DNA of 64,000 nucleotides from contig JADNRY010000339.1 in assembly GCA_015501585.1 (NCBI GenBank), positions 1-64,000 on the forward strand, given 5' to 3'. Position 1 is the first letter of the stretch. The number at the start of each line of letters is the position of its first letter. Under the pieces are notes generated by a model. The model was not told the origin of the DNA, ran no database searches, and was given only the letters and a program-made list of their open reading frames with translations. The position numbers and the translations under genes are program-made. This document shows, piece after piece, positions 9,594 through 22,807 of this stretch. Source of the DNA: Rhodocollybia butyracea (Eukaryota > Basidiomycota > Agaricomycetes > Agaricales > Omphalotaceae).

Positions 9594-11477
9594 ATGAGGA
9601 TCTTTAATCTCTTATGGCTTTTTGTATCTGTTGTACAAGCACCACCCCCGGCAGATCTCTCACTTCAAACTCAAACTATTCGCAACTCATACCATGAGTT
9701 GGGTCTTCGTGTCACCCAGGCATTGCGTATCCAGGCTGGTGATATCTCTCAGATCCAAAGATATCAACAGTCAGTACAGGTCTTTTTAACTACAGTCACT
9801 GCAGTGTGTATTGCCATTGTATTCATAAAAAAACCCCATAACTTACTCTCTCAAAGCATCAACATTTGTTTGACCCATTGGAATACAACACTATCAATAC
9901 CGGTGTTCAAAACATGGCAACTGCTCTGGAAGAAGCCTCTGCAAAGTCAGAAGACATTGCAGAGCATACACCTCTGGCACCCGTTGAAGTAATCCATACT
10001 GGCCAGAGAGGCCGGCCAAGGAAGAACATTGACCGGGAACTCCTTGAAACTAGTCTACGGCTCCGAGGCCCCACTCACATTGCTCCAGTTTTTGACTGTT
10101 CATCCCGTACCATCCGCCGAAGAGCATTGGAACATGGGTTGGTTGAGGCTTGTCCTCCTGTCTATGTTACCTATGAAGATCCAAATACTGGGGAAGTCTT
10201 GCGAATATACCGGTCCTCCACAGCCCCCATGTCCACCCTCTCTGATGATGAGCTTGATGCTGTCATTGGACATATTCTTGAAGTGTTTCCTGCCTTTGGG
10301 CGAAGAATGATTGCAGGCCATTTGCGCCACTTAGGTCATAGTGTTCCTCGGGCTCGTATCCGGCTGTCTTATGAGCGAGTTACTGGATCTCCAGCATTTT
10401 TAACTGCTCGACCCATTGAGCGCCGGCGCTACCATGTTGCAGGACCTAACTCTCTTTGGCACCATGATGGACAACATGGTATGATCTTAAGATTTTTATT
10501 CTCTGTCTTTACTAATTGGGGAGACAAATTTAGCGCTCATCCGGTGGAGAGTAGTCATTCATGCCTTTGTGGATGGTTTCTCGCGCCTTGTGACTGCTAT
10601 TCAAGCAAATGACAATAACCGCGCGGATACTGTTCTTGCTTTGTTCCTTGAAGCAATCCAAGAGCATGATACACCCAGTCGCGTCCGTGGTGACCATGGG
10701 GTAGAGAACCTTGGAGTTGCAAGATATATGGAAGAGCACTATGGGGTGGAAAGAGGCTCATACATCTGGGGCAGGTAGATCCATTACATTTATCTATGAC
10801 TTACTTTGTTGCTAATTCCCTCTTTCTATTCCAGGAGTGTTCACAATGTCCGTATTGAGCGCTTATGGAGGGATGTCACACAAGGATTTGGAATAAAGTG
10901 GTACAACTTTTTCTATGATCTTGAAGCATGTGCTGGCCTTTGTCCTGACTTTGACTCTCATATATGGCTTCTACACTATCTCTTTTTATCCTCCATCAAC
11001 CAGGATGCAATGGAGTGGGCAGAAACTTGGAACCATCACAAACTATCTTTGGATGGTGAACGTGATCGCTCACCTAGGGACATGTATTTCTTTGGAGTTA
11101 TACAGGAGGGACTTCGGGGCCCTGAAGGCGTTGTAGATGCCAGTGGAACACTCCAGCGCTTGGAAGAAGACATTGAAAATATCATGACCTATGGAGTCGA
11201 TTGGAGGGATATGGCTAATCCTGCTCTTTTACACCATCATAACCTATACAACCCAGAGGAGGTTGATCAACTTGGTCACCACAGCAGTCATTGCCCTCCT
11301 CATTTGTCTTTGGTGGAAGTTCCGGCATTTGAATGTCCATTTGAGACAGATGAGCAACAGACCAGGTTTGTTGAAGCTCTGTCTTTGATGCCAGAGTATC
11401 ACTCAAGGGAGATGGAAGATAGGAGGTCACTGTGGATTCAAGGTCTAGATATAATGAGTCAGATTCTTTCTATGTAG
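9594..11477 (+). CDS. DDE integrase/transposase of the giant transposon (IS3EU-like)
   Basis: Exons 9594-9779, 9857-10478, 10534-10774 and 10835-11477 join in frame across introns of 77, 55 and 60 nt. The N-terminal helical region is followed by GQRGRPRKNI and a helix-turn-helix-like segment (CSSRTIRRRALEHGL). The rve-type core has first Asp in LWHHDGQH, second in PSRVRGDHGVEN and the Glu in SVHNVRIERLWRDV. All three catalytic residues are present. The C-terminus is long (GVIQEGLRG, about residues 380-560). This integrase type is found in basidiomycete and animal elements. The start is uncertain: 9594 is the nearest in-frame Met without obvious upstream coding. It should cut and join the TIR ends in the nucleus. 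Confidence 0.8.
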
Positions 11478-12714
11478 TCTTCTTACTCTGTATTTTTCCA
11501 CAAATAACTGTAATCCATTTACAATGCACTGGAATAATGTGTAACAAGCTCTCAATTAGGCCGTATGGGCAGAAGGAGCAGAAGAGATACAGTGCCTATG
11601 TCTTTAAGACTCAGAACATTTATTTCTGCTGTACAGTGTTGCTGTATAAGTATGGTAAAGGAAGTGATTCCATAAAGGGAGCAGCCTGTCCCCATGGCAG
11701 CATAGGCAGTAAGCTTGACTCCCAAGGATCCAAAGCAAGGGTCAACTGCCAAGCTGATGTAGAGCTTACCACCGTACCGTATATGGTCACGGCCGTGTGT
11801 TTCACGGACCGTTCTAGCAACAGAAGTCCGCATGCCTTACCGTAGTTAAGATTTCTAAAGGGCTTTCACGGTATGGTTACTGTTTATTATGGCCGTTAAC
11901 GGTCATGACGGTCCGTAATAATCTGTACTGCCTATAAAGTCAATAAATGCTAATTTAATCACAAACAGTGGTAGTGAAATAATATACAGGAAATTGACAG
12001 GGCAGTGGGAAATTTGAGGTGATAGGAAAGGAATTTAAGGAAAACCCACTTAGATCCCACTAACATGTTAACTGAGTGGGCACTTCAAGGGCACTTACGG
12101 TCCGTATTGGTACATACGGTATGGTCAGATACGGTGGTAACCGTACCATTGACCGTCCCGTGGAAGATTGAGGCAGGAGGAGGTATGGGACAGGTACCGT
12201 GACCATCACGGTGGTAAGCCCTAAGCTGATGTAGGGATGGAAGTATGGGCAAAAATATCAGGCTGCTGGTTATAACTAAATAGAGCAGTCTGATGATTGA
12301 TATTTCACGCCTCTTCATCTAATGAAAAATTGTCAGGGAGGGTATGCTGGCTTGAGATGTGGTAGTTGTTATTCATTGCCGAACCTTTAGGTTTGGCTTC
12401 TTAGATGAAAGTATTTCTCGTACCATTACCATATTGGGCCAGTTAGGCAACCCTAACCTTAGTTTGATTCTGCATCTGACAGCTCATTCTTTTCGTACTG
12501 CCTCATGTTGTTGTTCCGGTCCCGGGATCCCCAGTAAGAACATGCCCCAGCCCGAGCTGGCCCAAACGACCTGGCCAGTTCACACATAATCTTTTAGGAT
12601 TTTTCACAACCTTCAACTGTCCTCAAAGCTTGCTTCTTCGAAAACGGACAAGGTAAAACCTGCTTGAATAGACCACACGAAGTCAAAGGCATTAAGATAA
12701 GCGCCGTAAATTAT
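11478..12714. other. intergenic region with clustered TACGGT/ACCGTA motifs
   Basis: No gene recognised. From about 11740 to 12290 the hexamer TACGGT or its complement ACCGTA and close variants recur many times, often in inverted pairs. A similar cluster sits at 19890-20010 on the far side of the satellite. It could be a decayed non-autonomous element or a protein-binding array. Confidence 0.45.
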
Positions 12715-12770
12715 GTAAGCGACGAGGCGCATTGCTGCTTATATAAGTCGTGAGGCGCACTGCTGCTTAT
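12715..12770 (+). promoter_or_regulatory. tandem 28-bp promoter repeat with TATA box, upstream of the JmjC-like gene
   Basis: Two adjacent 28-bp units (12715-12742 and 12743-12770), each ending GGCGCA(T/C)TGCTGCTTAT, with TTATATAAG spanning their junction at 12739-12747. The array lies 40-90 bp upstream of the ATG at 12809, a normal fungal core-promoter distance. Confidence 0.55.
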
Positions 12771-12808
12771 GTTATAACACAGCCTCCTTTTTCCTCTCTG
12801 CTTTAAAA

Positions 12809-15800
12809 ATGTCTGATTCCAGCACTCAACTTCACTCTGATTATGGGGACCTCACTAGTCTTATTAATGCTCAGAAAAAACTTATCAAACAAACGAAACA
12901 CGGTGATCCTGGTATTCAGGTTGGTTGACAATCTCGCTTGAATCTTACATCAATCAACCTTATCTTGACAGCGTTTTGCCGAATGCCTCACATCTGAATT
13001 AAATTCGCCAAACCGCCTCTGGCTTGCATTAACGGATCCAACGTCAGCTGTTCCTTTGATTGGAACTCCACGAGAATGGGCAGTGGTGACACTTAGGATT
13101 TTGTGGATCCGATTATTTAATCTCCTCTCTTCTCCCACAACAAACATGATCTCTTTCAACAATGATTCCCACAGTACCTTCATTTTATCCTCATTACCCA
13201 CAAAGCTTCAAAACTATGTATGCATTGCTCATTGCCTTGTCCTTTTGGCTGAAATAAAGATTCTCTAGTTTAAACCATTTGCGGTCAAACAAGGCTGGGT
13301 TGATGTTTTAACCACCGCATTGACTGAGTTCAAAAGCCAACAGCCATATCTTGACTCTGAACTCAATTTCCATCCCAATACTGGCGAAGACAATGTACCT
13401 TTCCTCAGGCTTTTATCGCACACCAAAGAGCTATCTAATCTTGCCAATATCGTCAAGATTGTCACCAATATCAATTATGTTGCGATGCACCTGGCATTGA
13501 TTCAAGTGGTGCCATCATCTTTCATTTGTATGATAATAATAATACTCAAGTACCATTTTTTCTAGGGAATACTGGAGTTTCCAGACAAATATGAGAAACT
13601 TGTCGCCATAATTACGGAGAAATTTGCACCGTGGGTCTCTTCCTCTTGACATTGTTTTCAGAGTCTTACTTTCAATATAGTGACTCCTATATAAGGCACG
13701 ATATACTACCAGCTTTTGCTAACCATTACAAAAAGCATGAATGGGATTATCCTTTGTTATCCATATGTGCTACCACTGTGTTGGGTGTCTTTAGGACAGT
13801 CCTGCTGCATAAGACACAAAGCTCATCGGAAGCACTTCTTGAAGTATAGTTATCTAACTTTTTCCTGGACACTTTTCAATCTAAATTATATCACTAGCTT
13901 GCTCATGGTCTTGGCATGACACGCCCTCCTTCTCTTGCCTCAATTGAGACAGCAGTGTGGTCCAATCTCCTTGATGTCTCAAAAGGTAAAATGACTGCTT
14001 ATGAGATGCTGAACCATCTCTTTGGCAGTGATGGCATTGTTGAATCATCACTTTCCTCAATCCCATCCAGAGATGCCAGGTTCTTTTTCCCAGGTATGTT
14101 ACAGGTTCTTTGTTAATATTTCAATACTCAATAATGTACTGATTCAGCGGATTCTCCTCCACTAACTGCTTTCATCACTGAAGCTTCTGGTAAGCAGTCA
14201 TTTGAGCAACTTTCTATTGCTGTCAATCAATGCTCACTAATCGATACTTTCCACAGGAGATATCCAGCTCATTTCGGCCAGCCAGCATGAACCTGACCAA
14301 CATGACCTTGACACACTTGATTTTCACAATGGACTTGTCTCTGCTCTGAACCACGTGAGGGAAACCGCAGAAACTTATAGCACAGAGGATCTGGTATGCA
14401 ATATTATTGATTGCAATGTTTTCCCACCATTGACAGTTTATGTAGCAAGCAGGCTCAGCCGCTGCAGTGAAAACTTCTCAAGTAGATCTTACTGGTGGCT
14501 TTGTTGAAGATGTAGGAGATGTAGGCACAGATGGATCTCTGGTATGCATTCTGTCAGGCTTTATATACTTATCAAACCCTTATTATCTCTACAGAGTCCT
14601 TTAACTCCGGTACCTGGGAGTCCTGTCCTCAAGAGTTCTGTCCCTAAAAGGCCTCAGAGTCCCATTGCTGAGGGCTTGATTCCTGAGTTTCAAGTTGTTG
14701 AAAATTCTCTCAGCACAACTACTCAAAATGCAAACAGGGGTAATGATATACGCTTTGTTACTCGTATGCTCCAAGATAGTGTGACTTGTTCTGCTTCTCT
14801 CACACATCCCTCATCTCCGACTCCTCCAAATGTCTCCACGGCTCCAGCAATCTCTAGGAGCCTAGCAGTCACTGCAACTCCGGTGCTTGCTGTAACTCCC
14901 GCAGTTAACATATCCCCAGCAGTCCCTGCTGTGCCAGCGGTGGTTAACTCGACTCCACCAGTCTCTGCGACTCTGGCTATCCCTGCAAATCCTGCTGTCC
15001 CTGTAGGCACTCCAAAAGTCTCTCTCCCTCCAGGTCTGGAAGTCCCTGAGACTCCAGTAAATCCGGCAGTTATTACAGCTCCTGTAGTCCCAGCAGGGAC
15101 TCCAAAATTCTCTGTTCCTCGAAGTCCCAAAGTCACTGAGAGTCCTGCGACTCTGGCTATCCCTGGAAATTTAGCTGTTCCTGTAACTCCAAAAGTCTCT
15201 CTCCCTCCAGCTCCAGCAGTCACTGAAACTCCAGTTGCAGCAGACACAGGTACTTTATCTATCTCTCAATATTACTGGTTTTTTTCACTGATAGCATATC
15301 AGAAATGGACATGATTGACAATATATTGCCTTTGAGTACTAATTTATCAAAGCGGAAGCGCAGCATATCTCCAGTCGCCTCAATATTGGACCATCCTTCT
15401 GAACCGCCTCGTCGTTCAGCTAGACTTACTGAACAGGTTAGAAAGCCCTTAGCCAGTGCCAGTGCCTCAGCAACAAAGAGGCGTAAAAAGCGAGCTCATA
15501 TCAAGCCAGCATACTCAGCCCTTCAGGAGTCTAATTCTGAAGAGATTAAACCTGCTCCTGATTTTCCTGTTGAACTTATTTATGAACGCCATCTCACTCC
15601 ACCTGTAAGCTTATTTTATTTTATCTGTTGCTGTTGCTAGATTGGTTGAAAACAATTATGATAGCTTCTCTCGACTCCTCCAGTTAAACTGTTCCATCAC
15701 GATTTTTCTTCCTCGTATGATGGGTATTCACATCATGCCTATGTAAGTTTCTTTTTGGAGTAGATGAGATATTCTGATATCTGAACCAAATCTGCTCATA

Positions 15801-17589
15801 AGGAACAAGATGCACTTGACTCGTTCAGAACTGTACAAGCTAAAGTACAGGCTCAGGCTGTAGCTGATGGCCGATGGGATACAGAAAACAACTGCTTCAA
15901 TCTATCCTGGTCCCATCCGGTCGGGTATCCAATCTATGATGTCCAGAATTCTGAGTGGAACTCCAAACAATATCCTGCCAGCCGTAAACAGGCCATATTT
16001 GGAGCAGTCAGCGCAGTTGTTGTTCATGGTGTGCCCGATGGTGAGTACAACTTCAAGGATGAAGGTGATATGGCGCATCTGCTTGGGAATACCAATGACC
16101 TACACACCTTACATGGTATGTCTATAATTCTTTTCAATTCAATGACTTTTAAATTTGGACTTTTCACCTATATTGCTATAGATCTATCCTACTCTCAAGA
16201 AAATGATGCAAATGCAGTTCACCGACAAGGCACACTTCAAGATGTTATCTGGGCTGCAGAAAACAAGAGACCAACAAACTGTCTAGATATTCTCATTGCT
16301 CTTTCCAAAGCACCTCCTCCTGATGGACTGGCAACAAACTTTGAGGCAGAAATGATCATTGGGGACACTGTTTATACTAAAGGGAGAACATTTGGCTTGG
16401 CTGGAACCACCTATACACAACATTACTGCCATGTCGATTGCCAAGGCCAGGTCACGTTTGTATACGATAAGGCCGGAGTCAAGCTCTGGACCATTGCTGT
16501 TCCAATTAAGGAAACTGATATGGGGTCGACATATGCTTTTTCGGGATCATACAGCCGTTATGACTTCAGTAATGATCAGAAATGGAGAATATATAATATT
16601 CTTCTTCGACCTGGAGATCTTCTGTTTGTTCTTTTTCCCCCTGTAGTTCACTCTATCTTTACTGATTAAAATCCTATTTAGTATCATGAATCCTGGTGTG
16701 CTCCACTATGTATTGACTCTTGAGGACGCTATCTGTCTGGGCGGTCATGCCTACTCCTCCCAAACGTTACAGGCCACAGCATTTGCGATTTTTCATTCTT
16801 TTGTTGCCTCAGACATCCTAACAAACACAACTCACTTTCATGCAGTAGAAGGTCTTCAAAGTATAACCTCATACTGGAAGACCAATATTGTTGATAATGC
16901 CACCCACTTTAAGAACCTGGTTAAGCGGAGTGGTTCAAAGGTCAAGGATGATGGTACGTGTTGGTAACTACATTATTTTTGGGATCTAACTGTGTCTGTG
17001 CTATCCAGGCTCTCATATCATTCCTCATCTGCCTAATCTCCTTATTCTGCGAGACTTGGTCGGATGTTTTTCTCTGTTGAACCTGATGATGCTCGGATCT
17101 ATTCTTGATGTACGGCGATACTTTGAAGAAGACAGAGAGATGGATCTTTGGGACCATGATAGTCTCATGTCTGATGCCACCAAAACTCGCTATAATGACA
17201 CTAAACAGGCAGCGAAAGACCTTTGGGGGTGGCTCATAGATAACATCAGACTGGAGCTTGATGGGTCATCCGACACCCTGGAAACAAGTGAACGTCTACG
17301 GATTATATCCCTCAGATACCTTGTCCAACAGTGCAAGGCCCTGATTAGCCATAAACTACGGGCTGAGCAAGCAGAGATCTATGGCGAGGATGCATGTGTT
17401 ACAGCCAAAGCGATCCGGGAAGCCATTGAAAAGGATTTTGAAGGTGACCAGGATTTTATAGCGCTTTGGCCAGAGTCAAGGCCAAGGCAAACTCTAGAGG
17501 GTTGGGTGGAAACATTTCAGGCAGAGGATTTGGACTACAACTGGCCATCTGCACCTGAGGGAGGAAGATACCGAGTTGTATTAATATAG
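12809..17589 (+). CDS. large multi-exon cargo protein with a JmjC-like dioxygenase domain
   Basis: ATG at 12809; exon 1 (37 codons) splices at 12920/12971 in frame into an unknown helical region. The middle (about 14540-15250) is a Pro/Val/Thr-rich low-complexity tract with repeated LAVPVTPKVSLPPA-like units. A basic nuclear-localisation stretch follows (RRSARL, TKRRKKRAHIK, about 15410-15500). At 16030-16960 lies a cupin: TYTQHYCHVDCQGQ (HxD metal site), GVKLWTIAVP (the G-K-W region that binds 2-oxoglutarate) and, after an intron, RPGDLL.MNPGVLHYVLTLE (distal His). This order is that of JmjC hydroxylase/demethylases. The last exon (17056-17589) is unknown. Exon limits other than the first are approximate. 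A nuclear role on histones or other proteins is inferred. Confidence 0.62.
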
Positions 17590-17639
17590 GTTTATTTATC
17601 TTGTATATATAAGTGTAGCAGATCTATTGATTGGAACAA

Positions 17640-19640
17640 TGATCTCTGCATCCTCCTCCACCTTATCTCAAGGAAAATTACTTCAAGGAAAACACGTTAG
17701 AATTGATGGAGTTTCAGGCAAAATTGTATAACTCACTCAGAGGAAGGTCTGGGTGACGATGAGCCAGTGATAACATTTTGGACCAGCATGCGGACATTGG
17801 GCGTGCTTGGAACAACAGGAGGGGTGGCCGTATACTATCTTACCTCATAGGAAACGCATTAGAGTTGCTGAATTTACGGGCAAAATTGTTTAACTCACCC
17901 AAAGGCTGCAGGTGACGAGAAGACAGTGACAAAATTTTGGAGAAGCATCCAGACAGCGAATGTGTACGGAACGAGACTCTCAATTGATCAAATACCACCT
18001 TACAGCAAGGAAAACGGGTTAGAATTGAGAAAGTTATGAACAAAATTACAAAACTCACCCCAAGAAGGCAGGTGACGAGGAGAGAACAACAAGATTTCAG
18101 AGGAGGTTCCGGACAGTGGGGGTGCATAGAATAAGACTCTCGGTGATCACATACCGCCTTATGGCAAGGAAAATGGGTTAGAATTGAGAAAGATATGAAC
18201 AAAATTACAAAACTAACCCCAAGAAGGCAGGTGACGAGGAGATAAGAAAAAAAAATTCGGAGGAGGTTCCGGACAGTGGGGTGCATAGGATAGGACTCTC
18301 GGCGATCACATACTGCCTTATGGCAAGGAAAACGGGTTAGAATTGACAAAGATATGAACAAAATAATAAAACTCACCCGAAGATGGCTGGTGACGAGGAG
18401 CCAAGAAAAAAAAATTGGGAGGAGGTTCCGGACAGTGGGGGTGCACAGAACGAGACTCTTGAAGATCACATACTATTCTATGGCCAGGAAAACGGGTTAG
18501 AATTGAGAAAGTTATGAACAAAATTACAAAACTCACCCCAATAAGGCAGGGTACGAGGAGACAAGAACAAAATTTCGGAAGAGGTTTCGGACAGTGGGGG
18601 TGCACAGAACGAGTGTTTCCCTAGTCATATATCACCCTACAGCGAGGAAAACGGGTTAGAATTGACAAAGTTATGAATAAAATGACAAAACTCACCCCAA
18701 GAAAGCAGGTGACGAGGAGACAGCAACAGAATTTTGGAGGAGCATTGGCACAGTGAACGTGCACTGAACGAGTGCCTCTATAGTTATATACCACTTTACG
18801 GCAAGAAAAATGGGTTAGAATTGACGAAGTTATCAGCAAAAGTACAAAACTCACCCCAAGAAAGCAGGTGACGAGGAGACAGCAACGGAATTTCGGAGGA
18901 GGATCCGGACAGCAGAGGTGCATGGAATAGCACTCTCGGTGATCATATACCGCCTTATGGCAAGGAAAACGGGTCAGAATTGGCAAAGTTATTAGCAAAA
19001 TGACAAAACTCACCCCAAGAAAGCAGGTGACGAGGAGACAGCAACAGAATTTCGGAGGAGCATTGGCACAGTGAACGTGCACAGAACGAGTGACTCTATA
19101 GTGATATACCACTTTTACGGCAAGAAAAACGGGTTAGAATTGACAAAGATATGAACAAAATTACCAAACTCACCCCAAGAAAGCAGGTGACGAGGAGGCA
19201 ACAACATAATTTTGGAGGAGGATCCGGACAGCAGAGGTGCATGGAATAGCACTCTCGGTGATCATATACCGCCTTATGGCAAGGAAAACGGGTCAGAATT
19301 GGCAAAGTTATTAGCAAAATTACAAAACTCACTCCAAGGCACCAGGTTGGTGGAGCGGCAAAGGCAAAATTTCCAAGAGGCATTGGCGTGATATGGTACG
19401 CATAGAGCAAGTAATCCGACGTCAATATACCACTTTACCGCACGGAAAACACGTCAGAATTGGCAAAGTTATTAGCAAAATTACAAAACTCACTCCAAGG
19501 CGCCAGGTTGGTGGAGCGGCAAAGGCAAAATTTCCAAGAGGCATTGGCGTGATATGGTACGCATGGAGCAAGTAATTCGACGTCAATATACCACTTTACC
19601 GCACGGAAAACACGTCAGATTTGAAGGAGTTATCCCCAAT
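17640..19640. repeat. satellite array, about 13 copies of a 159-160-bp unit
   Basis: The motif AACGGGTTAGAATTG recurs at 18016, 18175, 18334, 18494, 18653, 18812, 18971, 19131 and 19290 (steps 159-160), with more diverged copies on both sides. From about 18735 copies alternate between two variants (GCATTGGCACAGTG type and GATCCGGACAGCAG type), a dimeric higher-order period of about 319 bp. The last two copies are nearly identical. Period near nucleosome-repeat length. The minus-strand ORFs here come from the periodicity, not from genes. Confidence 0.92.
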
Positions 19641-22600
19641 ACTGTATAAATCACCCTGAACTTTGAGTTTGTCTGAGACATAGGCAACAGAAAGACAAGA
19701 GTAAAGAGGGAAAGAGGGAAGCAGAACCGAATATAGCCAATGCTATACGCGGCGTACAAAGTACAGAAGGAAGTCTAACCAACTCTGCTGGAAGGGTCAT
19801 GGTGGTCAAGCATCAAGCTTTATATGCCGCTCAATCAACAAGCGCCATAAGCGTGACTTGTAAGTCACGTGAACCTCATTTTCGATGCACTCTGCACCGG
19901 AGCCGTATGTACGGTTTATACGGACGGTTTATACGGTTACGACACTGTAACCATTGGGACCCAAGTCAGGACATGTACGGTATGGGAGGCGGTACGGGAT
20001 ATAGCCGTATACGAATTATGGACGTGGTTCCATTTCATTATCCTCAATGTACACTACTTTATTTGTCCTCAATCAGTGATAGAACTGTTCACACCTTTGA
20101 TCATTTCACAAATCTACGATCGATTCACAATTGTTGAATTTCCGTCGCCTTTATCCCGTCCTTTCAGTCTGCTCAGTTACTAGTACTCCAGGTTAAAACT
20201 AACACTCTCTATACCCTTGCTCTCTGCACAAGTTATACCAGCTTGTGTACTCCCTCGGTTCATATCCTGGACCCACTACGAGGCACTCGGGTGGCTGCAT
20301 CATGGGCGCTCAATGAGCGCCTAAATCTCGAATTCTTCTCCTCCTTCTCCCTCCACCGTTATCGCCTCTGAATCCTTCTACTTGCCTGCTATTCACCGCA
20401 CCGCACCTCTAGCTTGCTAGCTCAACTTGAAGATTAGGTACAGGTTGTAACGTCGCCGAGCAAGGAATCCCGAAGCTTGATTCTGGGGGATGCTCATTGT
20501 CCTCGCACTTCCGAATCTCACGTCAAATACATCGCCTTCCAACAACTTGACTGTCATCCACCTCAAAACCTCGGCATTGCTCACTCCACAGCACATTCTA
20601 TTTCCATTCCTCGTCTTATCAGCTCCAGTCTCTCCCTCTGTTCCTTTGCTAATGACGCACACGTCTCGCGGCGTGCCATTCACACACCTTTCTCTCTTAC
20701 GGATATCCATCTGATCTCTTTTTCTCGATCATTCAGATTTATTGTCGTTGGTTGGAGTTAGTTTGGAGTTGTAGATAGTGCTTCTCCAGCACATTCTCTA
20801 GCGGAAGCTAATCTCTGTGTTATAAGTATAGTTCATTGGTTTTGCAATGTTTTGACTCGGCGGCGCACTGGATTTTTTGGCGACGCTCTCTTTCTGTGCT
20901 TCTTCTCTTGGCTAACTATTTGCTGTGGCTACAAAGTGACGAATGCTTGAAAACTCAGAAACCTCTCCCTACTTCCATCATCCGGACATGGTTCAACTGA
21001 GCTTTTTGAATTTGCGTGTACCTGAAGTTAGACTAGATAGTGCTTCTCCAGCACATTCTCTTGTGTAAGATGACTTCTGTGTGACAAGTATAGTGCTTTT
21101 CCAGCACATACCAATCACTTTTCCCCGTGTTATTGTCCCGCCCACCTTGCCCTTCAATTTTATGCTGTCTTTGGATTCATTAGTCAGGTAATTGACAACT
21201 AGGGGGCAGGATAGGATAGGAATGAGTTGGAATTGTCAATGTCCCGCCTCTCCGAATACTCAGCTCACTTCCTTGGCGTTTTACTCAATCTTTGACACGC
21301 TCCCTTCTTACGGATTACTCAAAGTCGCTGCCTCATTAGTGGATACGCCAGCGTTGATCCGCTCAGAGACTGGTGGTACCTTGTGGTCACAGCCCATGCT
21401 CGCTGGCACTTTGAATGTTTCTCTTGATGTTCACTAGTGCTTTTGCCATCTCTTAAACCTCTCTCGCCCTGCACCGGGCAAATTGGTCCTGCTCCATATT
21501 ATCCCCGAATCGAAACACTTCTGCTATGGACGTCCGTCCATTCATCGACTCTCTCTTTGCTCCTCCCATCTATCCGCCACGGTCATCATCCCATTCAAAT
21601 CCTCAGCGCTGCTCACTCGCTACATGCTTCACTCCTAATTCCCATCTTCCCAGCTAAGCCATCAAAGAATAATGGGGAAAGTGCTCGAGACAGTCATGTA
21701 ACCCTGCGCCTATTGTACCTCAAAACTGCGGCGTCACTGTCTCGTTCTGACTTCACGACAGAAGGGGATGTAGAGCCATGCTAACACTTGTCAGGTCATC
21801 TAACTGTAGCGTCACAGTCTCGCCTCACTTTGATTTATCTCGAAACTGCATCTGTTCCAAAACTCAACAAACACTTGTTTCTGGTTCTCATACTGTCATG
21901 CATGGTTTTTAGGAGGAACAAATGCATTGGACCCGTATCTTTGGTTAGATTTTTGAATTCGGGTTCCATTTTTTTATGCGCAGTCAAGCATTTGTCAGTT
22001 TTCTCATTCAAATTACTCGGATGTTCACTAGTATACCTTGAATGAGAAAGGAGTTATCAGCGGGTTGAGTGATTGAAATTGCAGAAGATATCAGTGATCA
22101 AATCATCCGTAATTGAAGTAGCATCGTAGCCAGATGTATCAAATGGGCTTGAATGGAGTATTCCCTCGTGTTTCGTACAATTTTACATAGTCAAGGCGGT
22201 CTTTGTGATATTTGGATAGATGTAATTCTAACACTTGACAATTAAAACTGAGATTTTTGAAGTACATTAAAGACTTACGTCGGATATGCTCGGCCATCCC
22301 TCCAGATGTAATGGATGGGCGAAACTCAATGATGAAATTGTATAGTTCACGCGTCACTGAACAACGCTTGAAAAATTGTGGTATTGTACCTGATTAAACA
22401 ACCATTAGCGGGCAAAGCAAACAAATTGTACCACAGGCTTACGCAGAATCTCAAAATGTTGCCACTTCTCCCAGAAACTGGATTTGTAGTGGAGAAGCAA
22501 CAGCCGAGGCTGGCTTTGTCTTCAGTCTCCTCTGCAGCAACGCCTTCAGTTTCTTCCTTCGATGCTCTTGTACTTGGGTGCGCACGCGATGTCTCGGTTG

Positions 22601-22660
22601 TGTCCCGCCCACGTAGATATAAATAGGTAGTACTGGAACCCCTTTATCAACCGCACCTAG
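19641..22660. other. non-coding block of the giant transposon
   Basis: No gene recognised with confidence. Notable: a TACGGT cluster at 19890-20010; three copies of TAGTGCTTCTCCAGCACA-like sequence (about 20778, 21037 and 21091); GGGCGCTCAATGAGCGCC, a short palindrome at about 20304. A minus-strand ORF at 22139-22357 contains a plausible GTAAGT donor after MAEHIRR and could be a small gene relic; its product is unknown. Confidence 0.4.
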
Positions 22661-22721
22661 CATATATAGGCGCTCAGCTTATTCAGCGTTGAAGGAACTC
22701 GACGCTGAATAAGCTGAGCGC
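22618..22721 (+). promoter_or_regulatory. TATA boxes and perfect 20-bp inverted repeat upstream of the oxygenase gene
   Basis: TATAAATA at 22618-22625 and CATATATAGG at 22661-22670 precede a perfect inverted repeat: GCGCTCAGCTTATTCAGCGT (22670-22689) and its exact complement (22702-22721) around a 12-nt loop. It lies about 90 bp before the ATG at 22808, so it is a candidate operator or a 5'UTR hairpin. Confidence 0.6.
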
Positions 22722-22807
22722 TTAATCTCAATAAATAGCAATAGGATAAGATCTTTGCTTACTCGGAGGTGTAGGTTAATTAGACAGAGGATAGTATCCT
22801 TGTAGCA

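Noticed and set aside
14723..15247. 174-codon minus-strand Gly/Thr/Val-rich ORF
   Set aside because: Antisense shadow of the Pro/Val/Thr repeat tract of the plus-strand cargo gene.
17840..19425. Several minus-strand ORFs of 95-209 codons with repeated LLVTCFLGVSFVILFI-like segments
   Set aside because: They arise because the ~159-bp satellite unit is a multiple of three and stays open; they have no independent gene features.
20417..20761. Overlapping ORFs on both strands
   Set aside because: Low-complexity Ser/Leu-rich translations without splice or domain support.
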